Shown in pieces: positions 47,209 to 58,031 of a stretch of 64,000 bases of DNA (position 1 is its first letter; each line of letters begins with the position of its first letter). The notes under the pieces were generated by a model, which searched no databases, was not told the DNA's origin, and saw only the letters and a program-made list of their open reading frames with translations. The stretch spans positions 1,555,001-1,619,000 of the forward strand of contig OZ024718.1 in the NCBI GenBank assembly GCA_964016875.1. Reading direction: 5' to 3'. This DNA comes from Fallopia convolvulus (lineage: Eukaryota > Streptophyta > Magnoliopsida > Caryophyllales > Polygonaceae). Position numbers and translations under genes: made by a program.

Positions 47209-48990
47209 ATGATCACCCGGCGTCGAATTCGTTCAATCATCGGAATTCCTTTCAAGCGCCAATTCTCCGTTTCCCCGAACCGAAATTCGTCACAGAAAAC
47301 CATTGCTAATGGCTATCGCCAACTATCAACATTCGATTTGTGTTCTGATGCGCTGAAGGACTCGGCTAACAGAGGGTTAATCTCCCAGGCGAAACAGTTG
47401 CATTCCCATTTGATGAAATTGGGTTTTCATGGGGCGCTTTCGGTGCAAAATCAAATCTTGCACGCGTATGTTAAGTGCGGTGAGTTTTATGGCGCACGCC
47501 AACTGTTCGATGAAATGCCTGTGAAGAATGTCGTGTCGTGGAACACTGTTATCTGTGGGGTTGTGAAGTTTGGAAGAGGATTGGAGAGGATTGCGTATGA
47601 GGGTTTTGTGTATTTCAGAAGGATGTTAGTGGAAAGGGTGAATCCGGATTGCTTGACATTGAATGGGCTGATTCGAGCAAGTATAGAGCTGAAAGAGCTA
47701 GCCTTGGGTAACCAATTGCATTGCTTTGTAGTGAAATTAGGGTTTGGTTCAAATGGTTTTGTGGGCTGTGCTCTTATTAATCTCTATGGGACATTCGCTG
47801 TGGTTGAGGAGGCGTTGTCCGTCTTTGATGGGATCAAGTGTAGAGACTTAGTTTTGTGGAATGCAATGGTCTCCTGTTATGGGGTTAACTGTTTAACTGA
47901 GGAGGCACTGAGGATCTTTAGATTAATGTCTATAATAGGTTTTCGAGGGGATGAGTTTACGTTTAGTAGCCTTTTAAGCTCGTGCTCTAAGCCAGGATAC
48001 TCTGAATTAGGCAAGCAATTCCATGGCTTAGTGATTAAACTCTCTTTCGATTTGGATTTACAAGTGGCCAGTTCTGTTGTTGATATGTATGCCAAAAATG
48101 AAGAGATAATTGATGCGCGAAACGCGTTTGATGAGATTGCTGTTCAGAATGTGGTTTCTTGGAACACTATGATTGTGGGTTATGGACAAAATGGAGATGG
48201 CAATGAAGCTACGAAGCTACTAGTGCAAATGCTGAGAAAAGACCTTGAACCAGATGACCTAACCCTAGCTAGCATCATCAGCTCATGTGGTAAATCATCA
48301 TTCTTCAATGAGGTTATTGAAACACATTGCTTTGCTGTGAAAACCGGGTTCGAAACCCACTTATCAATTTCCAATGCATTAATAGTTGCATACTCCAAAT
48401 GTGGAAATCTGCAAAGTTCATTGAAGTGCTTCACATCAGTTGATGAACCAAATCTGATCACAATGACTTCTATCCTCTGTGCCTTCGGATTACACGGCCG
48501 TGCCCTAGAAAGCATCAAGATTTTTGAATTGATGCTATCAAATGGGTTTAAGCCGGATGAAATCGCCTTTCTTGCTGTAATTTCAGCCTGTAGCCATGGA
48601 GGATTCACCAGCAAGGGGCTTCATTACTTCAAACTGATGATCACTGACCACCAAATTGTTCCAAGGCCTGAACACTATGCTTGTCTTGTTGATCTTCTCG
48701 GTCGCGCTGGTTTTATTGATGAGGCTGTTGCCATTCTTAACTCTTTAGGACTTGAGTCGAACGCCTTGGGCGCGCTCTTTGGAGCATGCAAGCTTCATGG
48801 GGATGTCATGTTAGCTGAGTGGATTGCTGATAAGCTGTTTGAGCTAGAACCAAAGAGTTCTGTAAATTACACTTTGATGTCTAACATTTATGCTTCTGTA
48901 GGGAATTGGCACGACGCGGCCATGGCCCGCGAGATGTTGGGAGATACATGCCATCATAAACACTCTGGTTGTAGTTGGATTGACAAGTGA
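47209..48990 (+). CDS. PLS-class pentatricopeptide repeat protein, mitochondrial
   Basis: Predicted 593-residue intronless PPR protein. Such proteins bind organellar RNA and act in editing or processing. The first ATG (47209) opens an Arg/Ser-rich leader (MITRRRIRSIIG) typical of a mitochondrial transit peptide. Codons upstream are open but lack ATG. Repeats run from about residue 55 to 490 with recurring PLS signatures: ARQLFDEMPVKNVVSWNTVI, DARNAFDEIAVQNVVSWNTM and HYACLVDLLGRAGFIDEA. It ends in an E-motif tail (NYTLMSNIYASVGNWHDAA, then SGCSWIDK) without DYW. From memory, Arabidopsis At2g46050 is a mitochondrial PPR of very similar length beside the ARID gene, and it is likely the orthologue. 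Confidence 0.94.
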   Translation: MITRRRIRSIIGIPFKRQFSVSPNRNSSQKTIANGYRQLSTFDLCSDALKDSANRGLISQAKQLHSHLMKLGFHGALSVQNQILHAYVKCGEFYGARQLFDEMPVKNVVSWNTVICGVVKFGRGLERIAYEGFVYFRRMLVERVNPDCLTLNGLIRASIELKELALGNQLHCFVVKLGFGSNGFVGCALINLYGTFAVVEEALSVFDGIKCRDLVLWNAMVSCYGVNCLTEEALRIFRLMSIIGFRGDEFTFSSLLSSCSKPGYSELGKQFHGLVIKLSFDLDLQVASSVVDMYAKNEEIIDARNAFDEIAVQNVVSWNTMIVGYGQNGDGNEATKLLVQMLRKDLEPDDLTLASIISSCGKSSFFNEVIETHCFAVKTGFETHLSISNALIVAYSKCGNLQSSLKCFTSVDEPNLITMTSILCAFGLHGRALESIKIFELMLSNGFKPDEIAFLAVISACSHGGFTSKGLHYFKLMITDHQIVPRPEHYACLVDLLGRAGFIDEAVAILNSLGLESNALGALFGACKLHGDVMLAEWIADKLFELEPKSSVNYTLMSNIYASVGNWHDAAMAREMLGDTCHHKHSGCSWIDK

Positions 48991-49217
48991 TCAATGTATG
49001 TACAACTAACTTTGTTGCATATTTCATCCTTCTAACACAATCCAATTAAAGTTTTTAGGGTTAAAACCCGGCCTGGTAAGCATAAAGTTTTTTGAAAAAA
49101 ATTGACGCTCTTGACACATTGGATTGACCCAAACCTACAACGACCCGGCCCGTTTAACCTGTAAATTCTAAGACCTAACGACCTAAACCCCCGTTTATGA
49201 CCCAACATCATGCACTC

Positions 49218-52200
49218 TTATGATTGTTCTCTAGGGATTGAATCCTGGCGAGCGAGCTCGTATTGTATCTGGTTCTCGGGGCTAAACGGGGCAGCTTTCG
49301 AGCATAGAAAGAGGAAAGAACAAGTGTATATGCTCACATGCCATAAACTGCACAAGATAGTTGAAGCACCAAAGAGTGAATGATCAAAAACACAGTATAC
49401 AAGATGAAAGGAATTAGAGCATGTTTGAATCACGCATTATAATGCAGACTTTTGCATTATAATGCGCGATCCAAACAGGCCCCCTTAATTGAACATAGTT
49501 AATTACCTGTGCCAGATCCAATAGTTCACACTTGTTTCGAGTACCCAGCTCACAGCGGCCATGGTAAGTGCAACGAACCCAGCAATAACGAAACCCCAGT
49601 GAAACCGTTTCAGGAAGTCTTTTATTGCTTTGAGCAGTAAAGTTACAAAGGCTTTCCTCCTGAAGACGAATACGGATTAGAAAACAAGACAACATCAAAT
49701 GTAGTAATCCAAACACACCCTAAGTAGATAACTAACTCTCACCCTTGAGATATGTTGAGATTGCGAAAGCTAGGACAAGGCGAGGACCTACATTTGGTGG
49801 AGAGTTCAATCAACCAACCGATAAGCAAACCTGAGGACCCGATTGCAAGTACTAGTGTTATGTTTGAAGACCTGCAGAATCATGAATGTTTAACTTAGCC
49901 ATTGATACATATTTTGGAAGCATGCTTTGATATGTCATTACATTTACCTGGTTGCATCACTAATCGCCATTAAGGCTGTAAGAATTGACATTGCCGCCTG
50001 AATTGTTCTCCTTGAAGCTTCATCAATGGCGGTCAAATACACGAATGTGCTAATTACAGCCATGAACGAAAGCCAGAAATCCATGAACTGCCATCATACG
50101 AAAAAAAAGTCGGTTAAATAGGCTTTTGTTTAGAACTTTTTGAATGTAAAACTTCGCCTTTTCCTTACCTGAAGAACATGAAAATTCAATGCACACCATG
50201 TCCCTACATCACAAGCATGATAAAGTCCACTTGAGATGCCACTACTTGTAAAAATAACCCATTCTGCAAATGCCTATGAAGAAAACAACAGCGATAGTCA
50301 AAATGCTGAGTGTATTTCGCGCTAGAAACAACAAACAACAACATCAGCCCAGTGTCAACCCGCCTCAGGCAGGATCTGGGGGGCCAAGATGTACACACCC
50401 TTGCCCCAATATAATCGAGAGGGTGTATGAAGAAGGCCCAAGTATTATCATTGCGCGAAAGACCCAAGGAAAACTAAAATTCAGTTATGTGACAATGATA
50501 GCTGAATCTAGTTAGAATGTACCAAAATTGATATAGGGGTTATATCCATCTCAAAGGCATTGTATAAAAGCCAATGAGCATGAGGATGCACCCCAATTCG
50601 TGCTAGAAACTGTCGCAAAATCTATATACACACTAAAGAAGAGGCCTTTAATGTGTCAACTTACGGTGTTTTTGATCTATTATCTTTATTCAGATATTTA
50701 AATTATTATTTTACAAGAACTAACTTTACCTTCTGTCTAAGAGCCCAAAATGCTGGAAGTATGGCAGCAGCATTTGATGCAATGAGAGCAATTGATTGCC
50801 ACATGTGCTCTGCAAAATGTCTCAGTTTTCATAGTATGTCAAAACTAAAACATAGTAAACATGTGAGAAATGAAATATCCTAATTGACCATGATTAATCA
50901 GCTTCTTTACCACTATGAGACACAACTTCTGTGCTGCAATCAAATCCCCCATGCGTCCGATCACAAGAACAGTAGCTGCGCAACATAACAAAGCAAACGA
51001 AAGTCAGGAAAGAAAGCATTAAATTGGCCATTTAAAGCAATTCAATGCAACTTAATGCATTAAATGCAGTAATCTCAAACCTGTACACAGTCAATCCACT
51101 CTCATCCATAAGATTTGAGCACGAGCCATGAGGCGAAGAGCAATCATTCGGGCATCTTTCAATGGAAATGGACATTTTATTCTCATCACCTAAATCCACA
51201 ATGTTGGAATTCTCATGCTTTATAGCAAAATTCCATGTTCCTTCTCTAACATAAAGTAAATAAAAATCCACAACCTTCTCTGTTGAATTATTCGCCATGA
51301 AAAACATTGATCCATCGCTCCTGTTGGTCTTGCTTGCATAGAAATAATCCCAAACTTCATCAGAAGGCAGTCCACCGAATCTGACATATATCTCGTATCT
51401 TATTTCCTTCTTGGACGACAACTGAACGTGCAAATTTCCTCCTGTTGCGCCTTGAGGAACATTTAAAGTGAAGTAAGTCCAAGAATTTTTAGACTGAGTT
51501 CCAACTGATGAATTGCTCAGAAGAGGCTCAAGAGGGAAAAAACTTGCTAAGTCGGAGGAGGACACTTTCTCGGTTATTGGCATATAGTAACCCTCAAAAG
51601 GCGACTTCTGTACAACTGTCTGCAGATAACCAAACTCAGCTTATCAATAAATCATTCATCTGAATACTATATGTTAGTATCTAAATTATCATCAGTTCAA
51701 AATTTTTAAAAGGTCAAATCTTTTTATAGAATTTGATTATATTCTAACAATGAAAATATAAAAAATGATATTTAACAAAATAATGCAAATTTGGCATATA
51801 GTAAGCCTCAAAAGGCGATTTCTGGAGAACTGTCTGCAGATAATCAAACTCACCTTATCAATAAATCATTCATCTGAATACTATATGTTAAGATCTAAAT
51901 TATCACAGTTAAAAAATGTAATAAAGGTCAAATCTTTGTTATAGAATTTGATTATAATCTAACCTGAAATGTGTATCTCTCCCAGCTGCAATTCAATCCC
52001 GCCTTCCCATCTGGGCATTCAACCACTTGCAAACCCAAAGAGTAGCAAATACTTCCATATTTTCGCCAAGATTTATATATTTCGTCTGTTGCATTTCCTG
52101 GTAAAATACTCACATACCAGCTACCAATTTGGGGCGATTGAATGATCAAATTTCCCTTATCAATATCAACAGCATAATCATGCTTGCTTGGAGAAGGCAT

Positions 52201-54066
52201 TGCTCCATAACGAGCATACACCTTAAGCAAGCCACCAGAATTTTCGGTTTCATTTACTGTGCCATTGAGCCTCACATCAGCTGAGATAACAAGTTTCTCA
52301 GCTGGCCCAAAGATTTCCATTAAGTACATTTTTTGTTCAGTATTTGCCAGACATGTTCTTGCCTCGGAATTCTTGCAAGATAGCAATTGTATTGCTGTCT
52401 GATTAGTATTATCAGATTTTGAAGTGTTGATGAATGACTGAACACATGAAAGCGATTCGACGGTCTGGTTGCAATGTTGGCCCCATAAGTTTGGGAATGT
52501 GCATCCTGTCACACTTATATTTGCTGAATAAGAGTAGTCGTTACCCCGGTTAATCTGCATATCGACAGATCAAACAGATAACTAAGCGCGAAAACATGAA
52601 CTTGTTCTAAGTGAATGCAAAGAAAAGACCCGAAAATAGCAAAGCGCGAAAACATGTGTGAAATAATGATCTAGGGCCTGTTTGGATCGCACCTCATAAT
52701 GCATTATATGGCATTGTAATGCAGATTTAATGCAAAATTGCATTATAATGCATTATAAAGTGCAATCTAAACAAGACCCTAATCTAATATGCAACCAGAC
52801 TCCTAAAAGTTACCATCTTTGATTGTGTCCTCATAGCTCCGATCCCATTGAAGAGACCTAAATACCAAACTCCTGGAAATATCTGTCCAAGAACGCGATT
52901 CAGTGTCTAATTTCAAGTAGACAATGACTCCACATATAAATTAGAACTCATTAAGAACTTATACTAAACAGTCCTTATTTACCTGTTCATTTGTCAATGT
53001 CACCTTTAATTTTTCCTGCATAGGATAACAAAGCTCCTTATGGAGTCCTTGTATTTCTCCTATTGACGTATTAGAGAAAGATTCTACAACTACAACATCA
53101 AATGATCAACATCATCAGCTCTTGATCAAACGAAAAAAGTTCAGTATATCTATGAAGTTGAAGAAGATGCACAATTTTACCTACACTATTTGCAGTATTG
53201 TCTAACAAATCCGGAATTGGAAGACTACCATACCGAAAACATACGAGAGGCAATTCATCTTTAGGAATCTTTGAAAGCCTGCTTAAATCCTGCAAACCAC
53301 ATTGCACAGAATAATGCAAATTTGAAAGCTTTAATCTTTAAGTTGACAAAAAGTTGTAAGGTCATGAAACTTACAAGGTCCACATCAGACTCCAATTCCA
53401 TAGACACTGAACAGAACCTTGGTGGTACATCCACTACAAATTAACATATACACAATTAGTCTAAAGCACATAAATTTCTAAAATCAAACATAAATCGAAT
53501 TACAAAGCAAGAAAGTAACATCTTGAGCAAATAAGTGAATAGTAAACAGTTCATGAACTTACTTGGGAGCTCTGAAGATGAAACTTTAAGTAAACTTCAC
53601 ACTATATCAATTATTAACTTTTTTTGTAGTAAAAATAGTTATCAATTCACAATCTTGCAAATTTTCATGATTCAAAAGAACAACACAGAATTCTTTCTTT
53701 TCTTACCAAATTTAAAAAAAAAAACACAGCACAGAAGACAGATTCAACTAGACTTGCAAGCATATAAAGCATTCAACAACAACTTAAAAATAATGAACTA
53801 ATTAAATTCTTATTATGAATAATCAAGTATAAATTGCTTCAGAATTCATGCAAAAAAACATCAAATATTGTTCAGTAAAAACTCAAAAGTGGGATTTGAG
53901 ATTGCTCACCTCTTATGTATCGCCATTCATAGGGCTTGAGCGTCGTTTTGGGGTAATTAAAGCTTGAAATTGTGAATGAATCAGCCCGAGTAAAGTAGCC
54001 ATTGAAGTGAATTACTGATAATACGATTATCAATATGCACAGAATCGAATTTGAATCTCTACCCAT
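49218..54066 (-). CDS. TMEM8/PGAP6-like multispanning membrane protein with EGF-like motif
   Basis: Predicted 795-residue protein. Exons (minus): 54066-53910, 53433-53375, 53289-53181, 53089-52983, 52882-52814, 52554-51964, 51619-51081, 50975-50911, 50809-50730, 50273-50169, 50087-49948, 49871-49788, 49659-49507, 49347-49218. A signal peptide (about 1-30) precedes a long Cys-containing, N-glycosylatable ectodomain. An EGF-like segment (CPNDCSSPHGSC, then CSCDRTHGGFDCS, about 517-558) and about seven transmembrane helices (570-770) follow. The membrane part carries SSGLYHACDVGTW (His about 611, Asp about 614) and FHVLQFMDFW, matching the CREST/DUF3522 hydrolase pattern. Animal PGAP6 is a GPI-specific phospholipase A2, and the plant activity is inferred. 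An ATG at 54162 in frame would add 32 residues, but 54066 places the signal peptide at the N-terminus. Confidence 0.9.
49416..49483. mobile_element. Foldback MITE (GTTTGGAT family), copy 1
   Basis: GCATGTTTGAATCACGCATT and the reversed right arm GGGCCTGTTTGGATCGCGC form a near-complete hairpin around TGCAGACTTTTGCA. It lies in the last intron of the TMEM8-like gene (49348-49506). Relatives are at 52674, 55264 and 59552. Confidence 0.6.
50327..50505 (-). mobile_element. SINE in an intron of the TMEM8-like gene
   Basis: Minus strand 5' block ATTGTCACATAACTGAATTT, then CTTGGGTCTTTCGCGC. The 3' tail, GGCGGGTTGACACTGGGCTG followed by (TTG)n, resembles the LINE tail at 29695. It is the same family as 18951 and 31086. 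It lies in the intron 50274-50729. Confidence 0.72.
51786..51963 (-). repeat. Intronic duplicate of an exon start and splice acceptor
   Basis: The segment from about 51577 to 51748 (first 13-14 codons of exon 7, its acceptor and 130 bases of intron) is repeated 214 bases away. The copy keeps CTGCAG and codes TVLQKSPFEAYYMP, against TVVQKSPFEGYYMP in the real exon. It lies wholly in the intron between exons 6 and 7 of the TMEM8-like gene. Confidence 0.85.
52674..52780. mobile_element. Foldback MITE (GTTTGGAT family), copy 2
   Basis: The left arm GGGCCTGTTTGGATCGCA and the right arm reversed GGGTCTTGTTTAGATTGCA surround repeats of GCATTATAATGCA. It lies in the intron between exons 5 and 6 of the TMEM8-like gene. 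Possible CTA flanks, unproven. Confidence 0.65.
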
Positions 54067-55263
54067 TTGTGGAAAATTTGATAATTCCGGGGGAAAAATT
54101 AAAGGGCGAGAGGATGAATGAAAGATGGGAAGTGTATATTTGATGGGTTGATTACGAATCAAAAAGAGTGGCGTGTTTGATTGAATTTTTTCATGCAGGT
54201 TTGCTAAGTAAAAATGTCATCTTTTTATAGAGTATCTTTTATTTTTTCATTTAATTCTTTTTCTTTATTAAAAGATATGTAGTTGGATTTTCGTTTTCTA
54301 AGGTTCGAGAAGATTTTGTGTCATCGAGTAATAAATAAATAAATAAGGAAGAAGATGGTCGTTGATTGTTCTCATGAGACGACTGATACGAAGTCATCCT
54401 TTCTAGTATTATATACTATTATAATCCCTCTAGTTGAAGATAAGTGTCGTATTAATATTAATATATGTTTTAAAAAATCTTAAATTTTATTATTTTTTAA
54501 GTATTTTTTTTTTAATTTAATAAATGAAGAATATTGATCAAATAAAATAAATTTGTATAAAATTCATCGAAATTTATGTGATAAAATGTCACTTAGTTTT
54601 GATCAATATGAGAGAGTATGTGGTACACGCCGTTAGGTTGGATTTTAATGATCCATATATTTATAGATAATTACTAATTAACAATTATAGCATGGTTAAA
54701 TCCCATATTTACAAAAATGTCTTGCATAAATAACATTTTTTATTTTTTTATTTTTAAAAAATTACGGTTCTAATTTATGACCTTGAAAGTTGAAAAATAG
54801 ATCCAGAGCTATTATTTGAAAAAAAAACTTGGTTAGATGTGATTTATTTGGTACGTTAAAGATTTTCTTACATGGTTTAGTATTTTTTTAGAGTATAGTT
54901 TTCCAAACTGACGTTCTATGTTCTTAGGGTATAATAGGTTGAAAAAACCAGTTTTAAAATCTTTAAGCACTCTACTAATAGTGACATTTGTTCACATACT
55001 AATAACCTAGCCATAGATTCAACCAAAAAAAAAATAACCCAGCCATAGATGCAATTGACTTGAAAAGTTGTTACTACAATTTTTCTCAGCTGTCATAACT
55101 CATAAGTTGCTATTGGCTTGGGAAAAAATGTTGAATTATATTTATTAAGGTTAATTTTTTATTTTATAAGAATTATCTATTTTCTATTAGTTTCTAAAAT
55201 AAAATTTTCAAATATATGTCCACAAATAAATTAGAAAACCCGTTTTTACTATAGTCATAACTG
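54067..55263. other. Promoter side of the TMEM8-like gene and AT-rich spacer
   Basis: The first 150 bases are probable 5' UTR. The rest is AT-rich without recognised features. Confidence 0.4.
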
Positions 55264-55373
55264 AAGGGTCCGTTTGAATGTCCAATTAATGCAGTATTAT
55301 TTTGCATTAAATGCAAGATTTAATATAATTTAATGTAAAATAATGCATTAAATGGTGCAATCTAATACTCCGT
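55264..55373. mobile_element. Foldback MITE (GTTTGGAT family), copy 3
   Basis: The left arm GGTCCGTTTGAATGTCCAAT and the right GGTGCAATCTAATACTCCG are diverged. The interior has ATTAATGCA and TGCATTAAAT repeats as in the other copies. Confidence 0.45.
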
Positions 55374-55391
55374 ACGATAATACACTAGAAG

Positions 55392-55654
55392 ATAGTCATG
55401 GACTCATGGCCATATGTGCGGGCCGGCCCGCGGGCCATCCCGGCCAAACCCGCCTAGGCCAGGGTCCAGAAATCATAGCCCAGCTCGGCCCGACCCAGCC
55501 TAGCCCGGGAATTTATAGTTAAAATTTAAAAAAAAAAAAGAACCGGGCCATGCTGAAGCGGCCCGGCCCGCTTCAGCCCGGTGGTGTACCGGGCCAGTCC
55601 CGGGCTGCACTTCTCCAGCCCGGCCCGGTGGTGGCCCAGCCCGGTTCCATCTCT
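55392..55654. mobile_element. hAT-type MITE, 263 bp
   Basis: It is flanked by a perfect 8-bp duplication ACTAGAAG at 55384-55391 and 55655-55662. The ends (ATAGTCATGGAC... and reversed AGAGATGGAACC) are only loosely inverted, but the interior GGCCCGCGGGCC-type arms pair strongly. GC content is extreme compared with the flanks. Confidence 0.78.
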
Positions 55655-55662
55655 ACTAGAAG

Positions 55663-56158
55663 TTATTGTCACGTCCAATTGTGTTATGCAGTTCAATGTA
55701 TATTTATTTCACCAAAAATAATCAATACATTCAACTGGGTTAAACCTAATTTATACTACTTTATTTTAGGCTTCTAGATTATTTGTATACTCAAGCCCCT
55801 TTCAGTTTCAGAGGTTTCCATGTTTCATGAATTTCACCATCAGCTTCTGAACATTCGAGTTTCAATAATGCTTTTCTCATTTGCAACAAACTACATTGTC
55901 ATTTCTCAAAAACCAAAAAGAAATACAATGTCACAAATCACACATTCATGACCAAACCAAATTTTCTAAGCTAACTTGTACACACCTAGACAAGGCTCAA
56001 AATTCAGAGTCAAATCAGAGCAAGATAGACCCACATCCACATTAAACTAGATCAATCAGTCATCATCAGTAACCAACCACAAACTGACCCTAAAATCAAA
56101 ATTAGCTCAGTAAACTAAGTTACATATGCTTACATACCACAACATACATCAATCTCTC
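55663..56158. other. Spacer including probable 3' UTR of CRN
   Basis: No coding feature is seen. The part adjoining 56159 is the likely CRN 3' UTR. Confidence 0.4.
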
Positions 56159-58031
56159 TCAGAATGTGCGTAGCTGTAATAACATCGGAACAAGCTCGTC
56201 GCTAAAAGGCCGGTCTGCAGGGACGTCAGACATGCAAACCGTCGCTATTCTGACCGCCATCAGCATCTCGGCTTCCTCTGTTTCTTCCCCAAGCAAGCTC
56301 TTGTCGAGCGCCTCTCTTGCCTCTCCTGCTTGCTGCAAGTGTCTAAGCCACCTCCCTAAACTCCCACCATTGGCCGTTTCTCCAAAGAACGGATCCAATG
56401 GATCTCTTCCTGTTAGTAATACTCCTAGAATGACTCCAAAGCTGAAGACATCACTCTTCTCAGTGTATCTGAACCAAACACCAGCAAGTAGAAAGTTTTA
56501 TGATGACATTTATAGTTATATTGTGGTTTTATAGTGTAAATTAGTCTAAACACTTCGAAATTTGTGTGGTGTTTCAAGAATTTTGGTTTAAAATGGGCAT
56601 TATTTGCAAAAAATACTTGCTATACCAAACAAACTTATTGAAAAAAAGTATTTATAGCTAAAAATGTAACTATAAGGCCATCTATAACCTTGATAATTTG
56701 AGTATCACTTGAAAAAAAAGAATGTATGAGATTTTGGGCTTGTTATACTTTGGGGTGTAAATGAATTTTTGGGGGAAAGTTATTTTATTTGACTTGAAAA
56801 CGTAAAAATAGAGAGTTTATACATATTTTAAGAGCTTCAAAATGTAATTTTAGAATTAAAAGTGCTTTTGGAATGAAAGTGAAACAAGGTCTTTGTCGGG
56901 AAGAGTATCTTCTTCAAGAGTCTTTATCACTACAGTGTATTTGCTCTTACAAAAAATCTGACCTTTTCTGAAATATTAATTTTTTTGGATGATACTCACA
57001 AAATCAGTGATGGATATGCCATGATAAGAAGTGCTATTTTGGCCCTAAATTCTAGTAAATGGTCTGCAAATGGTAGATTTTCGATATTCCATGTACAAAT
57101 GAGTAAATGCAAGCTCACAAGAATCATTACATAGAGGGCATGAATAGTGATACAGTTAAAATAAGATATGATACCTGGAGGTCTGAGAAGATTCAGGAGG
57201 TCTATAACCGTTTACCGCTGTATCCAACTTGGGCAACAGCTTGACCAACCCAAAATCAGCAAGCTGGGGCTCGAATTCTTCATCCAGCATTACATTTGTA
57301 GGCTTCAAATTATAATGCAGTACTTTAGGCAGACATTCGAAGTGAAGAAACTTCAAGCCTTTAATTATGCCTATGGCAATACGCAGCCTGATTTCCCAAC
57401 CCAATTGGAGCTCGTTGTTACGAACCCTGTTCATCACGTCCTCCAGACTTCCTGTTGGCATATAATCATAGACTAGAGAAAACACGTCTGAATCTCTAAC
57501 ATAAGCTTGCAAACTCATCAAGTGTCTATGTTGTAACCCTGCTAACATCTGAAGCTCCCGTTGTATAGTTCTCTTTAAGGATTTATCCTGAGCTGCTGAT
57601 GACCCGGGTTCAATAGGCTTGAGCTTCTTGACTGCAATCGTTAAACCGTTTTCAAGAGTAGTTTTATGATAAACTCCATTAGAACTGCAACCTAGTATGT
57701 GATTCTCATCAGCCAGAGCCGATTGTAGGGATTTGGGGTCAATTTTGGGGGAAAACACAACGGCTCCTTTGAGAAGGGGCGGTTTACTGATATAGTGACG
57801 GAAGCATCTAACCACACATGCAACAACTAAAGCAGCACATAGACCGGTAAATCCACCCAACAGAATGCTAATCATAATCCTCTTGAAATTGACTTTAATG
57901 GCAGGTGACATTGAAGATGCAGGAGACTTGGCTTCCATTAGAAGGTGGATTAGCATCAACCCTTCACACTGTAGACTAATTCGGTAAAACCATATAACAA
58001 TTGACAGGATGCAGGAAACCCTCAAGACCAT
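56159..58031 (-). CDS. CRN: CORYNE-type membrane-anchored receptor pseudokinase
   Basis: Predicted 388-residue protein. In Arabidopsis, CORYNE pairs with the receptor-like protein CLAVATA2 at the plasma membrane and relays CLE-peptide signals that limit stem-cell number in meristems. Exons (minus): 58031-57175 and 56468-56159. An N-terminal signal-like helix is followed by a very short ectodomain, a transmembrane helix at about 52-74 and a cytoplasmic kinase fold. It lacks an LRR ectodomain, as CRN does. Degenerate sites: no glycine loop (GCSSNGVYHKT) and HYNLKPTN in place of HRDLKPxN. The VAIK Lys (IAVKKL) and a DFG (LADFGLVKL) remain. The C-terminal GGSLGRWLRHLQQ and DVPADRPFSDELV strips are characteristic. 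A 5' UTR intron is likely (acceptor ATTGCAG at 58046, donor after 58666). Confidence 0.93.

Noticed and set aside
48348..48362. B-box-like GGGTTCGAAACCC as a tRNA or SINE signal
   Set aside because: It lies within the PPR coding frame with no A box or cloverleaf around it.
47877..48614. Minus-strand ORFs of 72 and 144 codons opposite the PPR gene
   Set aside because: Antisense shadows of the long PPR frame.
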